Source: Arcanobacterium buesumense
GTDB taxonomy: Bacteria > Actinomycetota > Actinomycetes > Actinomycetales > Actinomycetaceae
Direction of reading: 5' to 3'
NCBI RefSeq assembly: GCF_012563545.1
Contig: NZ_CP050804.1
Location: 1,116,001-1,180,000 of the forward strand
Length of the DNA stretch: 64,000 bases
The stretch's first letter is position 1, and every line of letters starts with the position of its first letter. The notes below the pieces were generated by a model. It saw only the letters and a list, made by a program, of their open reading frames with translations. It searched no databases and was not told the origin of the DNA. The translations under genes and the position numbers were made by a program. Positions 55,278-64,000 of this stretch are shown here, piece after piece.

Positions 55278-57509
55278 TTAACTCTTTTCCAGATACTCCC
55301 GGTTACGGGCATTAATATCTGAAATTGCCACAGCTAACGCACGATGCGAAACCAAAGACGGATCTTCGTCAATAATCTCACGGGCTGCGTGACGAGCCTG
55401 TTCAATAATTAGTTTATCCTTAACCACCGACACAAAACGAAGCGAACTTCGCATCCCCGATTGGCGCGCCCCCAACACATCACCAACAGAACGCAATACG
55501 ACATCAGCTTCAGCAAGTTCAAATCCATCCGTCGTCGAAGCAAAGGCTTCAACCCGCGATGCGGCAAGAGAGCCGTCCGCAGCACCAGTAACTGCCAAAC
55601 ACAATCCGGGTTTATCACCACGCCCTACCCGGCCTCTGAGCTGATGAAGCTGAGATAGACCAAAACGATCGGCATCCATAATAATCATTAGCGTCGCATC
55701 GGCAACATCAACGCCAACTTCGATAACAGTTGTCGAAACCAGCAATTGAATTCGTCCCGCAATAAAGTCATCCATAGCAGCTGTTTTCTCTGTTGGCGTC
55801 AGCTGACCATGTAACACACCGATGTTGACTTCACGTAGCGTAGGCAAAGCCCGAAGCCGTGCACTCAAAGTTTCAACATCAGACATCGGTGGCCGTTCCA
55901 TCATGTCGAGCTGTTGATCAACAAGGTCAGAGTCTTCTTCTGATTCGCTCGGTGAAATACGCGGACAAACCACGAAAACTCGGCCGCCTGTCGCGACTTC
56001 TTCACCAGCGCGTTGCCACACGCGTGCCATCCAGCGGTCGTTATACGCCGGAACAACATTAGTAGTAACCGCATTGCGTTCCCGATTGGCTAACACCATG
56101 ACGTCAAGGTCACCAAAAACCGTCATCGCGATAGTTCGCGGAATAGGTGTGGCAGTCATGACCAGCAGGTGTGCCCCACGCGCTAATCTATCGCGCTGAT
56201 CTACCCCAAAACGATGCTGCTCATCAACAACTACTAAACCACGGCGGGGTATTTGCACGCTCTCACTTAGTAATGCATGCGTCCCTACAATCACTCCGGG
56301 CTGACCAGAAGCTAATCGAGCAAGAGTCCGACGTCGTTGCGCACTGCTTAACGATCCAGTCAAAATATCTACAGCAATAGCATTATCTGTAGCTCCTAAT
56401 TGGCCCGCAGTGCCTAGGTCTCCCAGCATGGACGTGATCGTGTCCCAATGTTGCTGAGCCAGCACCTCCGTAGGCGCAATCAGCACTGCCTGATAGCCCG
56501 CGTCAACTACCTGAAGCATCGCTCGCAACGCCACAATTGTTTTCCCAGAACCAACATCGCCCTGAAGAAGCCTGCGCATCGGGAGTGCAGATCCCAACGC
56601 TTGGCTGATTTCATGACCAACATCAACCTGTGAATTAGTAAGCGAAAACGGGAGCCGAGTATCGAACGCAGCTGCCACGCCGTCGTCACGCCATACGCAT
56701 ACTGGAGCAGATGTCTTGCCAACTTCTGTAGCGTGCTGAGCTAAAGCTGCTTGCAAAACGAAGGCTTCTTCATGAGCTAATCGTTGCCGCGCTAACTGCC
56801 ATTCAGTAACCGTATTTGGCTGATGAATATCCATTAATGCCTGATACCGAGAAGGTAAGTTATATCGTTGCCGATAATTATCGGGAAGCGGATCTGGAAT
56901 ATCTGCTGGAGTTAACGTCGCCATAACCGTTTCAACGGCTCGCTGGATGTGCCACGATGGCACTTTCGCTACCGAATGATAAACCGGTATCGGCCGAGCA
57001 AGCTGGGCCGGATCGAGCGCATCGGCATCATCCAAAACCTCATACTCTGGATGAGCAAGTTGCAACCGGCCACGGTAGGAGGAGATAGTTCCAGAAAAAG
57101 TGGCCATCGCCCCTACCGCGAGCTGCGATTCGTGAAAAGCTAGTGGACGCTGATGTTTGGCGAAAAAGGTCAAATCCAGATCGTGCTCACCATCAGAAAT
57201 AGTGACATTCAAAATGAAACCACGGCGATTATTCATCGGGCGCATATTAGTAGCCATTACTCGAGCAACGACTGTCACCGATCCCCCTTCAGAAACTGCT
57301 TCAATGGGCAATAACTCACCACGTTTAGCGAGTCGGAAAGGGATATGGTTGAGAAGATCTTCGACTGTTTCCAGCCCTAACTTTGCTAACGCATGAGCGC
57401 TACGCTTACCGACAAGACGATCAAGGGGCCGCGATAATGCTGTCCAGGTATCGGACGCGAGGGCACCTAAAGGTTTATCTGCCTCAGGCGATTGCGAAAG
57501 AAAAGCCAT
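55278..57509 (-). CDS. recG: ATP-dependent DNA helicase RecG
   Basis: 743 residues from the ATG at 57509 (GAGG eight to nine bases before). Wedge/OB domain at the N-terminus, then helicase motifs: Walker A GDVGSGKT, VVDEQHRF (DExQ-type motif II), TATPIPR, and the TRG region near LHQLRGRVGRG. It remodels stalled forks and Holliday junctions. In this position (rpmB-recG-rsmD-coaD) it is conserved in actinobacteria. GTG 57539 is an alternative start. Confidence 0.96.
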   Translation of the reverse strand: MAFLSQSPEADKPLGALASDTWTALSRPLDRLVGKRSAHALAKLGLETVEDLLNHIPFRLAKRGELLPIEAVSEGGSVTVVARVMATNMRPMNNRRGFILNVTISDGEHDLDLTFFAKHQRPLAFHESQLAVGAMATFSGTISSYRGRLQLAHPEYEVLDDADALDPAQLARPIPVYHSVAKVPSWHIQRAVETVMATLTPADIPDPLPDNYRQRYNLPSRYQALMDIHQPNTVTEWQLARQRLAHEEAFVLQAALAQHATEVGKTSAPVCVWRDDGVAAAFDTRLPFSLTNSQVDVGHEISQALGSALPMRRLLQGDVGSGKTIVALRAMLQVVDAGYQAVLIAPTEVLAQQHWDTITSMLGDLGTAGQLGATDNAIAVDILTGSLSSAQRRRTLARLASGQPGVIVGTHALLSESVQIPRRGLVVVDEQHRFGVDQRDRLARGAHLLVMTATPIPRTIAMTVFGDLDVMVLANRERNAVTTNVVPAYNDRWMARVWQRAGEEVATGGRVFVVCPRISPSESEEDSDLVDQQLDMMERPPMSDVETLSARLRALPTLREVNIGVLHGQLTPTEKTAAMDDFIAGRIQLLVSTTVIEVGVDVADATLMIIMDADRFGLSQLHQLRGRVGRGDKPGLCLAVTGAADGSLAASRVEAFASTTDGFELAEADVVLRSVGDVLGARQSGMRSSLRFVSVVKDKLIIEQARHAAREIIDEDPSLVSHRALAVAISDINARNREYLEKS

Positions 57510-57745
57510 CAACGCCATCCTCGATCTGTCAACGTACACTTATGGAGAAAATACTAGTAGACTTACTTAAGAAAGCGTATCTGCATCCACTTTCCTTCAC
57601 TGTCAGAGCAATAAGCGTGGCGAACAGCACGCTCTACATGCCCGTTACAGCTTGGATAACAGCAGGATAATTCGATACACTTTTGAAGTTGCCAATTTTG
57701 GTAGAGGCGCGAAAGCGTCTATTCGTTTTAATGAAGGAGAGAACC

Positions 57746-57937
57746 GTGGCGTCTGTATGTGAAGTCTGCGGCAAGGGCCCGAGCTTCGGTAAGAGTGTCT
57801 CGCACTCCCACGTGCGTACTTCCCGCCGTTGGAACCCGAACATTCAGCGTGTTCGTGCTCTCGTTAAGGGTACCCCGAAGCGTCTGAACGTGTGCACCTC
57901 GTGCCTGAAGGCCGGCAAGGTCACTCGTAACGTGTGA
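57746..57937 (+). CDS. rpmB: 50S ribosomal protein L28
   Basis: 63 residues from the GTG at 57746 behind [29 protein letters not shown] and [10 protein letters not shown], with Cys pairs CEVC and CTSC, the zinc-binding type of L28. It is followed by a terminator and converges with thiL. Confidence 0.97.
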   Translation: MASVCEVCGKGPSFGKSVSHSHVRTSRRWNPNIQRVRALVKGTPKRLNVCTSCLKAGKVTRNV

Positions 57938-57950
57938 TCGAACCAAGCTT

Positions 57951-57980
57951 AAATATCCCTCGATTCATCGAGGGATATTT
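57951..57980. terminator. Terminator between rpmB and thiL
   Basis: AAATATCCCTCGAT and ATCGAGGGATATTT pair perfectly with a short loop and a T run on the plus strand; it probably serves both converging genes. Confidence 0.92.
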
Positions 57981-58023
57981 TTATATTATAAACCACATAT
58001 CGTCAAGGACAACGGCCATTAAA

Positions 58024-59001
58024 CTATGCAGACCGGAAATGGTCCCAACCGATCTGATCAGGATCAAGCGGAAGCTGGTCAAGCGTAACTCGGCCATACT
58101 CATCAGGTCCCATAACCTGCCCAATAACACTAAAGCCATCCGGAATAACGGTGGCTGAGTCAATAGTAGCAACAAAGCCATGATCTTCTCCTCCGGCCAA
58201 CGCCCACAAGCGTCGGTCAGTCCCCAGGCGTCCGGCCGCCCGTCCTAGTCGTCCAAGAAGCTTATTAAGCTGTGCACCATCAAGATTGATCCAAACCCGA
58301 CTAGACTGTGCCACTCGTCCGATGTCTTTTACTAGTCCATCTGAAACATCTATCCCAGCGCATAGGGTGTGAGCATTAACCGCTGCCATCACTGCCCCGA
58401 TCGGCGGCTTCGGCCGTAAAAAATCATCGATTAAGGATGCCAAATACTCATCTGAGTCTGTGCGCGTGTACCCGTGTTTGAGTAACTCATATCCAGCTGC
58501 AGCATGGCCAAGATTCCCAGTAAAGATAACTTTCTGACCAGGTAACGCATTATCCCTGCGCAGTGGCTTGCGTCCTTGGAGATCACCAATAACGGTGACT
58601 CCGATAGTTATCTCCGACGCCGAAACAAGGTCACCACCGTCAACACCTACTTCCCAAGGCTGGCAGGCTTGAGCAAAACCACGAGCGAGGTCTTCGACCC
58701 AGGTCACCTCAGTAGTAGGTGGTAGCCCGAGCCCAACAACAAGTGATACTGGCGTGGCTCCCATTGCAAGAGCATCGGCGATATTTTGTTGCGCCGCCCG
58801 ATAACCTACATCAAATCCGGTGGACCAATCACACCGAAAATGTCTATTTTCTACGAGCATATCGGTGGAGACAGTTGTATCCCCGCCGATATGCAACACC
58901 GCAGAATCATCACCGTTGCCTACTACAACGCAAGTAGCCTGCGGCAATAGCGGAACGAACCGAGCAAGCAGTTCTTTTTCGTTGAGATCTTTAACGAGCA
59001 C
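58024..59001 (-). CDS. thiL: Thiamine-monophosphate kinase
   Basis: 325 residues. N-terminal GNGDDSAVL and DGGDLV with the magnesium-binding aspartates, a PurM-like fold with GFFxSDGLxxD-type text (IDVSDGLVKDIGR). It makes thiamine diphosphate, the cofactor of the split decarboxylase elsewhere in the window. Start GTG 59001; follows ddl by seven bases. Confidence 0.95.
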   Translation of the reverse strand: MLVKDLNEKELLARFVPLLPQATCVVVGNGDDSAVLHIGGDTTVSTDMLVENRHFRCDWSTGFDVGYRAAQQNIADALAMGATPVSLVVGLGLPPTTEVTWVEDLARGFAQACQPWEVGVDGGDLVSASEITIGVTVIGDLQGRKPLRRDNALPGQKVIFTGNLGHAAAGYELLKHGYTRTDSDEYLASLIDDFLRPKPPIGAVMAAVNAHTLCAGIDVSDGLVKDIGRVAQSSRVWINLDGAQLNKLLGRLGRAAGRLGTDRRLWALAGGEDHGFVATIDSATVIPDGFSVIGQVMGPDEYGRVTLDQLPLDPDQIGWDHFRSA

Positions 59002-59008
59002 GCTTGCC

Positions 59009-60127
59009 TTAACGAAGCCCTGTTGGGCGTTCCAATGCTAAACCAATCAATTCATCAAGCAACTGAGAATATGGGAGCCCAGTGTGCTCCCATAGAACTG
59101 GATACATTGAGAACGGTGTGAAACCTGGAATCGTGTTGATTTCGATGACGTAGGTTTTACCTTCAGGCGTCAAGAAGAAATCGACGCGAGACATTCCTTC
59201 GCAACCAAATGCATCGAAAGTTTTAACCGCCTGATCGCGGATTTTATCTGAAATCTCTGGCGGGACTTGGGCCGGGATAGATAGTCTCAAATTGGCTGTC
59301 TCCAAGTATTTATGCTCAAAGTCGTAGAAGCCATCGTCAGGAAGGTCTACAAGGACTTCACCAACAACGGAAGCGCGCGGGGTCGAATCATTACGTCCGC
59401 CTAGGACGGCACATTCGATCTCACGTCCGTCAACGCCCTGCTCAATCAGTACCTTAGGATCATGTATTTGAGCCTGCGCCACAGCTTCCGAGACATCCTC
59501 AAGCGTGCTAACACGCGTAATACCGAGCGAAGATCCAGCTCGTGCAGGCTTGACATAGACCGGGAACTGTAATTGAGCAACCTTGGCAAGAACTGCCTCA
59601 CGCTCATCGCGCCACTGACGAGCTGTGGCAACAACGTAAGGTGCTACCGGCAGTCCGGCCGCCTCCAAGACTACCTTCATGTAGTGCTTGTCCATTCCGG
59701 CTGCAGATGCGAACACGCCACATCCAACATATGGAATACCAGCTAGTTCAAGGAGCCCCTGAATTGTTCCGTCTTCTCCAAAGGGCCCGTGCAGTAGCGG
59801 AAAGACAACATCCACGTTGCCGAGAAGTTCGAGGTTGCTGGCGTGTTCACGATTATAGGCAACTAGCGATTGTTTCCCGTCTCCGGCAGGAATCGTGACA
59901 GCTTCTGGAGCTTTCTCAACTTCAAGAAGGCCCGCATCAAGCGTCAGCTTCGATGGATCAGTTGCCCCTGGAACCCACGTACCATCGCGGGTAATAGCTA
60001 TCGGTACAACCTCATAACGTTCCGGATCTAAGGCTCGCATGACAGCGCCTGCAGTAGCAATAGAAATGGAATGCTCACCTGATGCGCCACCATAGATAAT
60101 TGCGACGCGGATCTTTGAATTCGACAT
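59009..60127 (-). CDS. ddl: D-alanine--D-alanine ligase
   Basis: 372 residues, ATP-grasp fold: IYGGASGEHSISIATAG at the start, PLLHGPFGEDGTIQGLLEL (substrate loop), the PARAGSSLGI loop and the metal site in VIEINTIPGFTPFSMYP. It supplies D-Ala-D-Ala for the wall; the omega-loop Phe/Tyr pattern suggests the dipeptide (vancomycin-sensitive) type. It is in the run plsC, ddl, thiL. Confidence 0.96.
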   Translation of the reverse strand: MSNSKIRVAIIYGGASGEHSISIATAGAVMRALDPERYEVVPIAITRDGTWVPGATDPSKLTLDAGLLEVEKAPEAVTIPAGDGKQSLVAYNREHASNLELLGNVDVVFPLLHGPFGEDGTIQGLLELAGIPYVGCGVFASAAGMDKHYMKVVLEAAGLPVAPYVVATARQWRDEREAVLAKVAQLQFPVYVKPARAGSSLGITRVSTLEDVSEAVAQAQIHDPKVLIEQGVDGREIECAVLGGRNDSTPRASVVGEVLVDLPDDGFYDFEHKYLETANLRLSIPAQVPPEISDKIRDQAVKTFDAFGCEGMSRVDFFLTPEGKTYVIEINTIPGFTPFSMYPVLWEHTGLPYSQLLDELIGLALERPTGLR

Positions 60128-60171
60128 GAGAATAATGTTACCTCAGGGCTTTGCTCAGATAGGAGTTGTTG

Positions 60172-60999
60172 TCAGCGTGCCGTTATTTTTCTCCACCTAC
60201 GCCGACGACGATTTTTCCGTGCCTGGCGCAAGGCCCGATTAAGTTCATAGTCATCGTTCATTGGGTCACCATCAAGCCGGCAATCCCAGCGTCGTTCGCG
60301 TTGCTGTACTGTGAAATCTAACGGGTTTGCTTGGCGCAATGGCACCAGCATGTGCTCCAAATGATCAATTATTTTTCCAGTAACTGCCGTAAGTTCAGCG
60401 TAATCGGGATCCTCGCTGACCGATAGGTTTAGTGCGGGACCAAAAACGACGTGGGTACGCGTATGCCGTCCCATATGTTTCCAATCGATGGCATAATTCC
60501 ACGGGTTCAATAGGCGTTCATTTCCCCAATGCGCACAAGGAATAATTGGAACGTCTGGATGCGTTGCCATTAACCTCGCAAGTCCCGTTTTTCCGCGCAT
60601 TGGCCACAGCTGCGGATCGTGAGTGAGACCGCCTTCTGGAAAGAGCAGAACGATTCCACCGGCGTCGAGAATATCGCGGATTCCATCAAGCGAATCTTTA
60701 GCAGCAGAAGTTCCTCGTGTCACCTTAATTGCGTTGACTCCGCGAAGTATGAAAGCCACTCCAGGAACTGCGAAAAAATCTGATCCAGCAACGAAATGCG
60801 GTGCTCTACCTGATTTAATGATTGCTTCACCGAGAATAAGCGAGTCTGCATGGACTGTATGATTTGCAATCACTATCGCGGGACCATCGTGCGGAATATG
60901 GTGCAGTCCAGTGATCGTCAGATTCTGCACGACGTTATTTAACTTGATGATGATAGGAGCGATAAAGCGCAAGAACGGTTGTGCTTCGGGAACTTTCAC
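60172..60999 (-). CDS. plsC: 1-acyl-sn-glycerol-3-phosphate acyltransferase
   Basis: 275 residues with NHTVHAD (the H-x4-D catalytic motif, near residue 45) and LLFPEGGLTHD (near 120). It places the second acyl chain on lysophosphatidate at the membrane. The C-terminal tail is Arg-rich. gpsA, a frequent neighbour between plsC and ddl, is missing. Confidence 0.92.
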   Translation of the reverse strand: MKVPEAQPFLRFIAPIIIKLNNVVQNLTITGLHHIPHDGPAIVIANHTVHADSLILGEAIIKSGRAPHFVAGSDFFAVPGVAFILRGVNAIKVTRGTSAAKDSLDGIRDILDAGGIVLLFPEGGLTHDPQLWPMRGKTGLARLMATHPDVPIIPCAHWGNERLLNPWNYAIDWKHMGRHTRTHVVFGPALNLSVSEDPDYAELTAVTGKIIDHLEHMLVPLRQANPLDFTVQQRERRWDCRLDGDPMNDDYELNRALRQARKNRRRRRWRKITAR

Positions 61000-61019
61000 G
61001 GTGGTTTTGCCTATATGCT

Positions 61020-62342
61020 TTACGAAACTCGTTCAACGTTTGCGTGCAGAGTACGCAACTTGGTCATGAAGTGTTCGTAGCCTCGATTAATTAGGTCAAT
61101 CCCTTGAACGTGCGAGGTTCCTTCAGCCGCTAAAGCTGCAATAAGATGGGAGAACCCACCGCGCAAATCAGGAACGGTAATGTCCGCAGCAGTCAACGGA
61201 GTTGGTCCCATGATCACAGCGGAGTGATAATAATTTTCAGTACCGAACCGGCACTGTTTTCCGCCCAGACACTCTCGATAAACTTGGATATGAGCACCCA
61301 TCTTGTTTAGTGCTTTCACAAAGCCGAATCGATTTTCGTACACTGTTTCGTGAACGATCGAGACTCCGTTAGCTTGTGTAAGAGCGACGACGAGAGGCTG
61401 TTGCCAGTCAGTCATAAAACCTGGGTGGACATCTGTTTCAATAGGAATCGAGTTCAGTTCCCCGCCAGGGTGCCAAAAACGAATGCCCTCATCAGTCACG
61501 TCAAATTGTCCTCCAACTTTACGGTATACGTTGAGGAAGCTCATCATCGGTTCTTGTTGCGCCCCGTTAATCATGATATCCCCGCCGGTAGCTAGCGCAG
61601 CACAGGCCCAAGATCCCGCTTCGATTCGATCTGCGATTGCAAAATGGTTGTATCCGTGGAGCTGGCGTACTCCTTCAACAACGATCGTACGATCGGTAGA
61701 TACTGTGATGAGCGCACCCATCTTTTGCAATACGGAAATCAAGTCCATGATTTCTGGTTCTACGGCAGCACCACGCAACTCGGTGATTCCTTCGGCTCGC
61801 ACGGCCGCTAACAACGTTTGTTCAGTAGCTCCGACTGACGGATACGGCAATGTCACTTTGCGGGCTTTAAGTCCACGAGGAGCTGTTAAGTGGAGACCAA
61901 ACTCCTGTTCGTCACGAATTGCACCGAAGTCTTCTAATACTTGTAGGTGAAAATCAACTGGTCGGTCTCCAATATGACAGCCGCCGAGGTCTGGAATGAA
62001 TGCTTCACCAAGTGAATGTAATAACGGTCCACAGAAAAGAATGGGGATGCGCGATGAGCCAGCTAGAAGGTCCATCTGCGCCGGGTCATCTGGCAAGTGG
62101 ATCTTGCCCGGAGTAATGGTGACTATCCCAGCGTCTTGATCGTAATCAACATCGGCACCGTGTAACCGAAGAAGATCAGAAACAACATCAACGTCACGGA
62201 TCAATGGAACGTTGCGCAGAACAGATGTCTCTTCAGTAAGTAGAGCCGCCACCATTGCTTTGGAGACAAAGTTTTTTGCTCCGCGTACTGCAATAGTACC
62301 GTGAAGTGGCTGTCCACCAGTGACTTTCAAAACGCCTGACAT
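61020..62342 (-). CDS. murA: UDP-N-acetylglucosamine 1-carboxyvinyltransferase
   Basis: 440 residues, two-domain EPT fold. RGAKNFVSKAM holds the substrate Lys; the catalytic Cys is Cys122 in GGCHIGDRPVDFH, so the enzyme should be fosfomycin-sensitive (not the Asp form). It begins peptidoglycan synthesis. It lies 20 bases upstream of plsC on the same strand. Confidence 0.96.
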   Translation of the reverse strand: MSGVLKVTGGQPLHGTIAVRGAKNFVSKAMVAALLTEETSVLRNVPLIRDVDVVSDLLRLHGADVDYDQDAGIVTITPGKIHLPDDPAQMDLLAGSSRIPILFCGPLLHSLGEAFIPDLGGCHIGDRPVDFHLQVLEDFGAIRDEQEFGLHLTAPRGLKARKVTLPYPSVGATEQTLLAAVRAEGITELRGAAVEPEIMDLISVLQKMGALITVSTDRTIVVEGVRQLHGYNHFAIADRIEAGSWACAALATGGDIMINGAQQEPMMSFLNVYRKVGGQFDVTDEGIRFWHPGGELNSIPIETDVHPGFMTDWQQPLVVALTQANGVSIVHETVYENRFGFVKALNKMGAHIQVYRECLGGKQCRFGTENYYHSAVIMGPTPLTAADITVPDLRGGFSHLIAALAAEGTSHVQGIDLINRGYEHFMTKLRTLHANVERVS

Positions 62343-62548
62343 GTGTTCTCTTCTCCGGACGTGTTGTACGAGTTCGGTAATGTGGAGTGAAGTCTATTCA
62401 TTGTTCTGTCCAATCCACGAAACAAGAATACCCCGAATTGTCATTCTATTCGACTAGGCATACGACGCACCGCATAAGATGTCTTTCTTCGTAGACCAAG
62501 AACCCCAAACGGGTTGCGTCTCACAATATGGAATGGCAAGATGGGCTT

Positions 62549-63280
62549 ATGGACAATTCCCAAGGTAGCGGGGTCGGAGTACTCGACAAAGCCGCATTAG
62601 TTCTTCAAGCGCTCGAGCAAGGCCCACTAACACTAGCACAACTTGTCTCAGCTACACATTTAGCGCGCCCTACTGCGCACCGGCTGGCAGTCGCTCTCGA
62701 ATTTCATCGTCTCGCAAGTCGAGATACTCAGGGTCGGTTTATTTTAGGACCGCGACTAGCTGAATTGTCCTCGCGCGCTGGCGACGATCGCCTGTTAACT
62801 GCCGCGAATCCGATATTAATTGCCTTACGCGACCACACTGGCGAATCAGCTCAACTCTATCGCCGACAAGGTGATCAAAACGTGTGCGTTGCTTCAGCAG
62901 AACGTACTACTGGCCTTCGTGATTCCATTCCAGTAGGTTCAGCATTCTCTATGCAAGCAGGATCTGTTGCACAAGTCCTTCTAGCCTGGGACGAGCCGGA
63001 CCGGTTACACCGTGGACTATACGGTGCACAATTCACCGCTACCGTGTTATCAGCTGTCCGACGTCGTGGCTGGGCCCAATCGTTGGGCGAACATGAACCC
63101 GGCGTCGCCTCAATTTCGGCTCCAGTGCGAGGTGCCAATGGACAAGTTATCGCTGCAATTTCTATTTCTGGACCAGTCGAACGAATGGGGCGCCAGCCGG
63201 GACGCCACTATGCAGCCGCCGTCGTCGCTGCCGCTAATCGACTAACCGACCTTATCAAGCGCTCTGAACCAACAACCTAG
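62549..63280 (+). CDS. IclR-family transcriptional regulator
   Basis: 243 residues from the ATG at 62549; ATG 62528 is an alternative. N-terminal winged helix (LAQLVSATHLARPTAHRLAV) and C-terminal GAF-like effector domain (FSMQAGSVAQVLLAWDEPDR, GVASISAPVRGANGQVIAAI). In related actinobacteria such a gene often faces leuCD; no leu gene is within the window. Divergent from murA. Confidence 0.9.
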   Translation: MDNSQGSGVGVLDKAALVLQALEQGPLTLAQLVSATHLARPTAHRLAVALEFHRLASRDTQGRFILGPRLAELSSRAGDDRLLTAANPILIALRDHTGESAQLYRRQGDQNVCVASAERTTGLRDSIPVGSAFSMQAGSVAQVLLAWDEPDRLHRGLYGAQFTATVLSAVRRRGWAQSLGEHEPGVASISAPVRGANGQVIAAISISGPVERMGRQPGRHYAAAVVAAANRLTDLIKRSEPTT

Positions 63281-63289
63281 GGCGATACG

Positions 63290-64000
63290 ATGCGCAAAAC
63301 ACTTCTTGTTACCAACGATTTCCCACCACGAGCTGGTGGTATTCAAACGTTCCTTGAAGGTTTCGTCTCGCAACTTGACCCGACTCAACTCGTGGTTTAC
63401 GCCTCCACTCCGCCAACAGGGATGCAGTCCGCGCTGGACTACGACGAGCAACAACCGTACACAGTCGTGCGCTATCCTGGGACGACTATGCTTCCTTCGC
63501 CGGACGTTAGCCGTACCATGACTAGTCTTATCCACCAGCAGGACGTTAAAAATGTTTGGTTTGGCGCAGCCGCTCCGCTCGGATTGCTTGCTAATACAGC
63601 ACATGCAGCTGGAGCTGATAAGGTTATTGCCACTACCCATGGGCATGAGATCGGCTGGTCTATGCTTCCGGGCTCTCGTCAAATGCTTCGGAAAGTTTTT
63701 ACAGATGCCGACGTCGTCACCTACCTGACTAATGCAACGCTACACCGGCTAGCTCCATTCATCGGGGACACCGATATTATGCAACTTCATGGGGCTATCG
63801 ATCCGGAGATGTTTGCCTTTGACCGGCAAGCCCGGGCAGATTTGCGACGCCGCTATGGAATCGGTCAGCACGCCCCCGTCGTCGTATGTATTTCTCGACT
63901 CGTGCCACGAAAAGGACAAGACATTCTCATAAAAGGATGGCATCAGGTGACAAGCCGATTCCCGGGAACAAAGCTTGTGATCGTCGGTAAAGGACCTTAC
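63290..64000 (+). CDS. GT4 glycosyltransferase, PimB-like, partial
   Basis: From the ATG at 63290 (nine bases after the iclR stop) the frame is open to the window end, 237 residues of about 380. It starts TLLVTNDFPPRAGGIQTFLE with the GG-I-Q phosphate loop of the GT-B fold, and has THGHEIGWSMLPGSRQ and CISRLVPRKGQD before the edge. The donor-binding E-x7-E motif lies outside. The pattern fits the mannosyltransferases that build phosphatidylinositol mannosides or lipomannan. Confidence 0.88.
   Translation, partial: MRKTLLVTNDFPPRAGGIQTFLEGFVSQLDPTQLVVYASTPPTGMQSALDYDEQQPYTVVRYPGTTMLPSPDVSRTMTSLIHQQDVKNVWFGAAAPLGLLANTAHAAGADKVIATTHGHEIGWSMLPGSRQMLRKVFTDADVVTYLTNATLHRLAPFIGDTDIMQLHGAIDPEMFAFDRQARADLRRRYGIGQHAPVVVCISRLVPRKGQDILIKGWHQVTSRFPGTKLVIVGKGPY

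Overview
The window looks like a chromosomal segment of a moderate-GC actinobacterium, most likely Actinomycetaceae close to Arcanobacterium/Trueperella. That guess rests on gene order and protein character: rne-rplU-rpmA-obg with nadD-rsfS downstream, murA-plsC-ddl-thiL facing rpmB-recG-rsmD-coaD, a cyd system, an actinobacterial RNase E/G, a PimB-type mannosyltransferase and an OpuF-type permease/binding-protein fusion. It has not been checked against any database.

Layout. (1) 0-5 kb: esterase, a broken DHA2 drug exporter with its intact TetR regulator and a perfect palindromic operator, and an overlapping fluC-fluC-lipid kinase set. (2) 5-15 kb: ClbS/DfsB-like protein, XRE remnant, SulP and ClC anion transporters, an osmolyte ABC pair, and a membrane-protein/PadR pair. 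(3) 15-28 kb: accessory zone. It has MFS, IS30, XamI-type restriction enzyme, GlgX and serine-recombinase remnants, a dispersed repeat, a lone RGHL nuclease, and a six-gene minus-strand block (23.5 to 18.3 kb) coding a beta-propeller, an unknown protein (frameshifted), a YcaQ/AlkX-like DNA glycosylase, an MFS transporter and the two halves of a ThDP decarboxylase. This block is the best candidate for an undescribed system, perhaps making and exporting a DNA-reactive metabolite with self-protection. (4) 27.7-38.7 kb: two tRNA-Ala genes around a secreted HNH nuclease, then the conserved rsfS-nadD and obg-rpmA-rplU-rne genes. (5) 39-49 kb: cydAB and cydDC, separated by a fully decayed sugar ABC operon. 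(6) 49-64 kb: a NarL/DevSR-like two-component pair, a frameshifted mutM beside rnc, DNA repair, ribosome and CoA genes, envelope genes (ddl, plsC, murA), an IclR regulator and a GT4 glycosyltransferase cut by the window edge.

A general theme is gene decay. At least twelve pseudogenes or remnants are visible, many from single-base indels in short homopolymers plus clear nonsense codons, while core genes are intact. Some homopolymer lesions could be sequencing errors and should be checked in reads; the nonsense codons and large deletions are harder to explain that way. No rRNA genes and no CRISPR array were seen.
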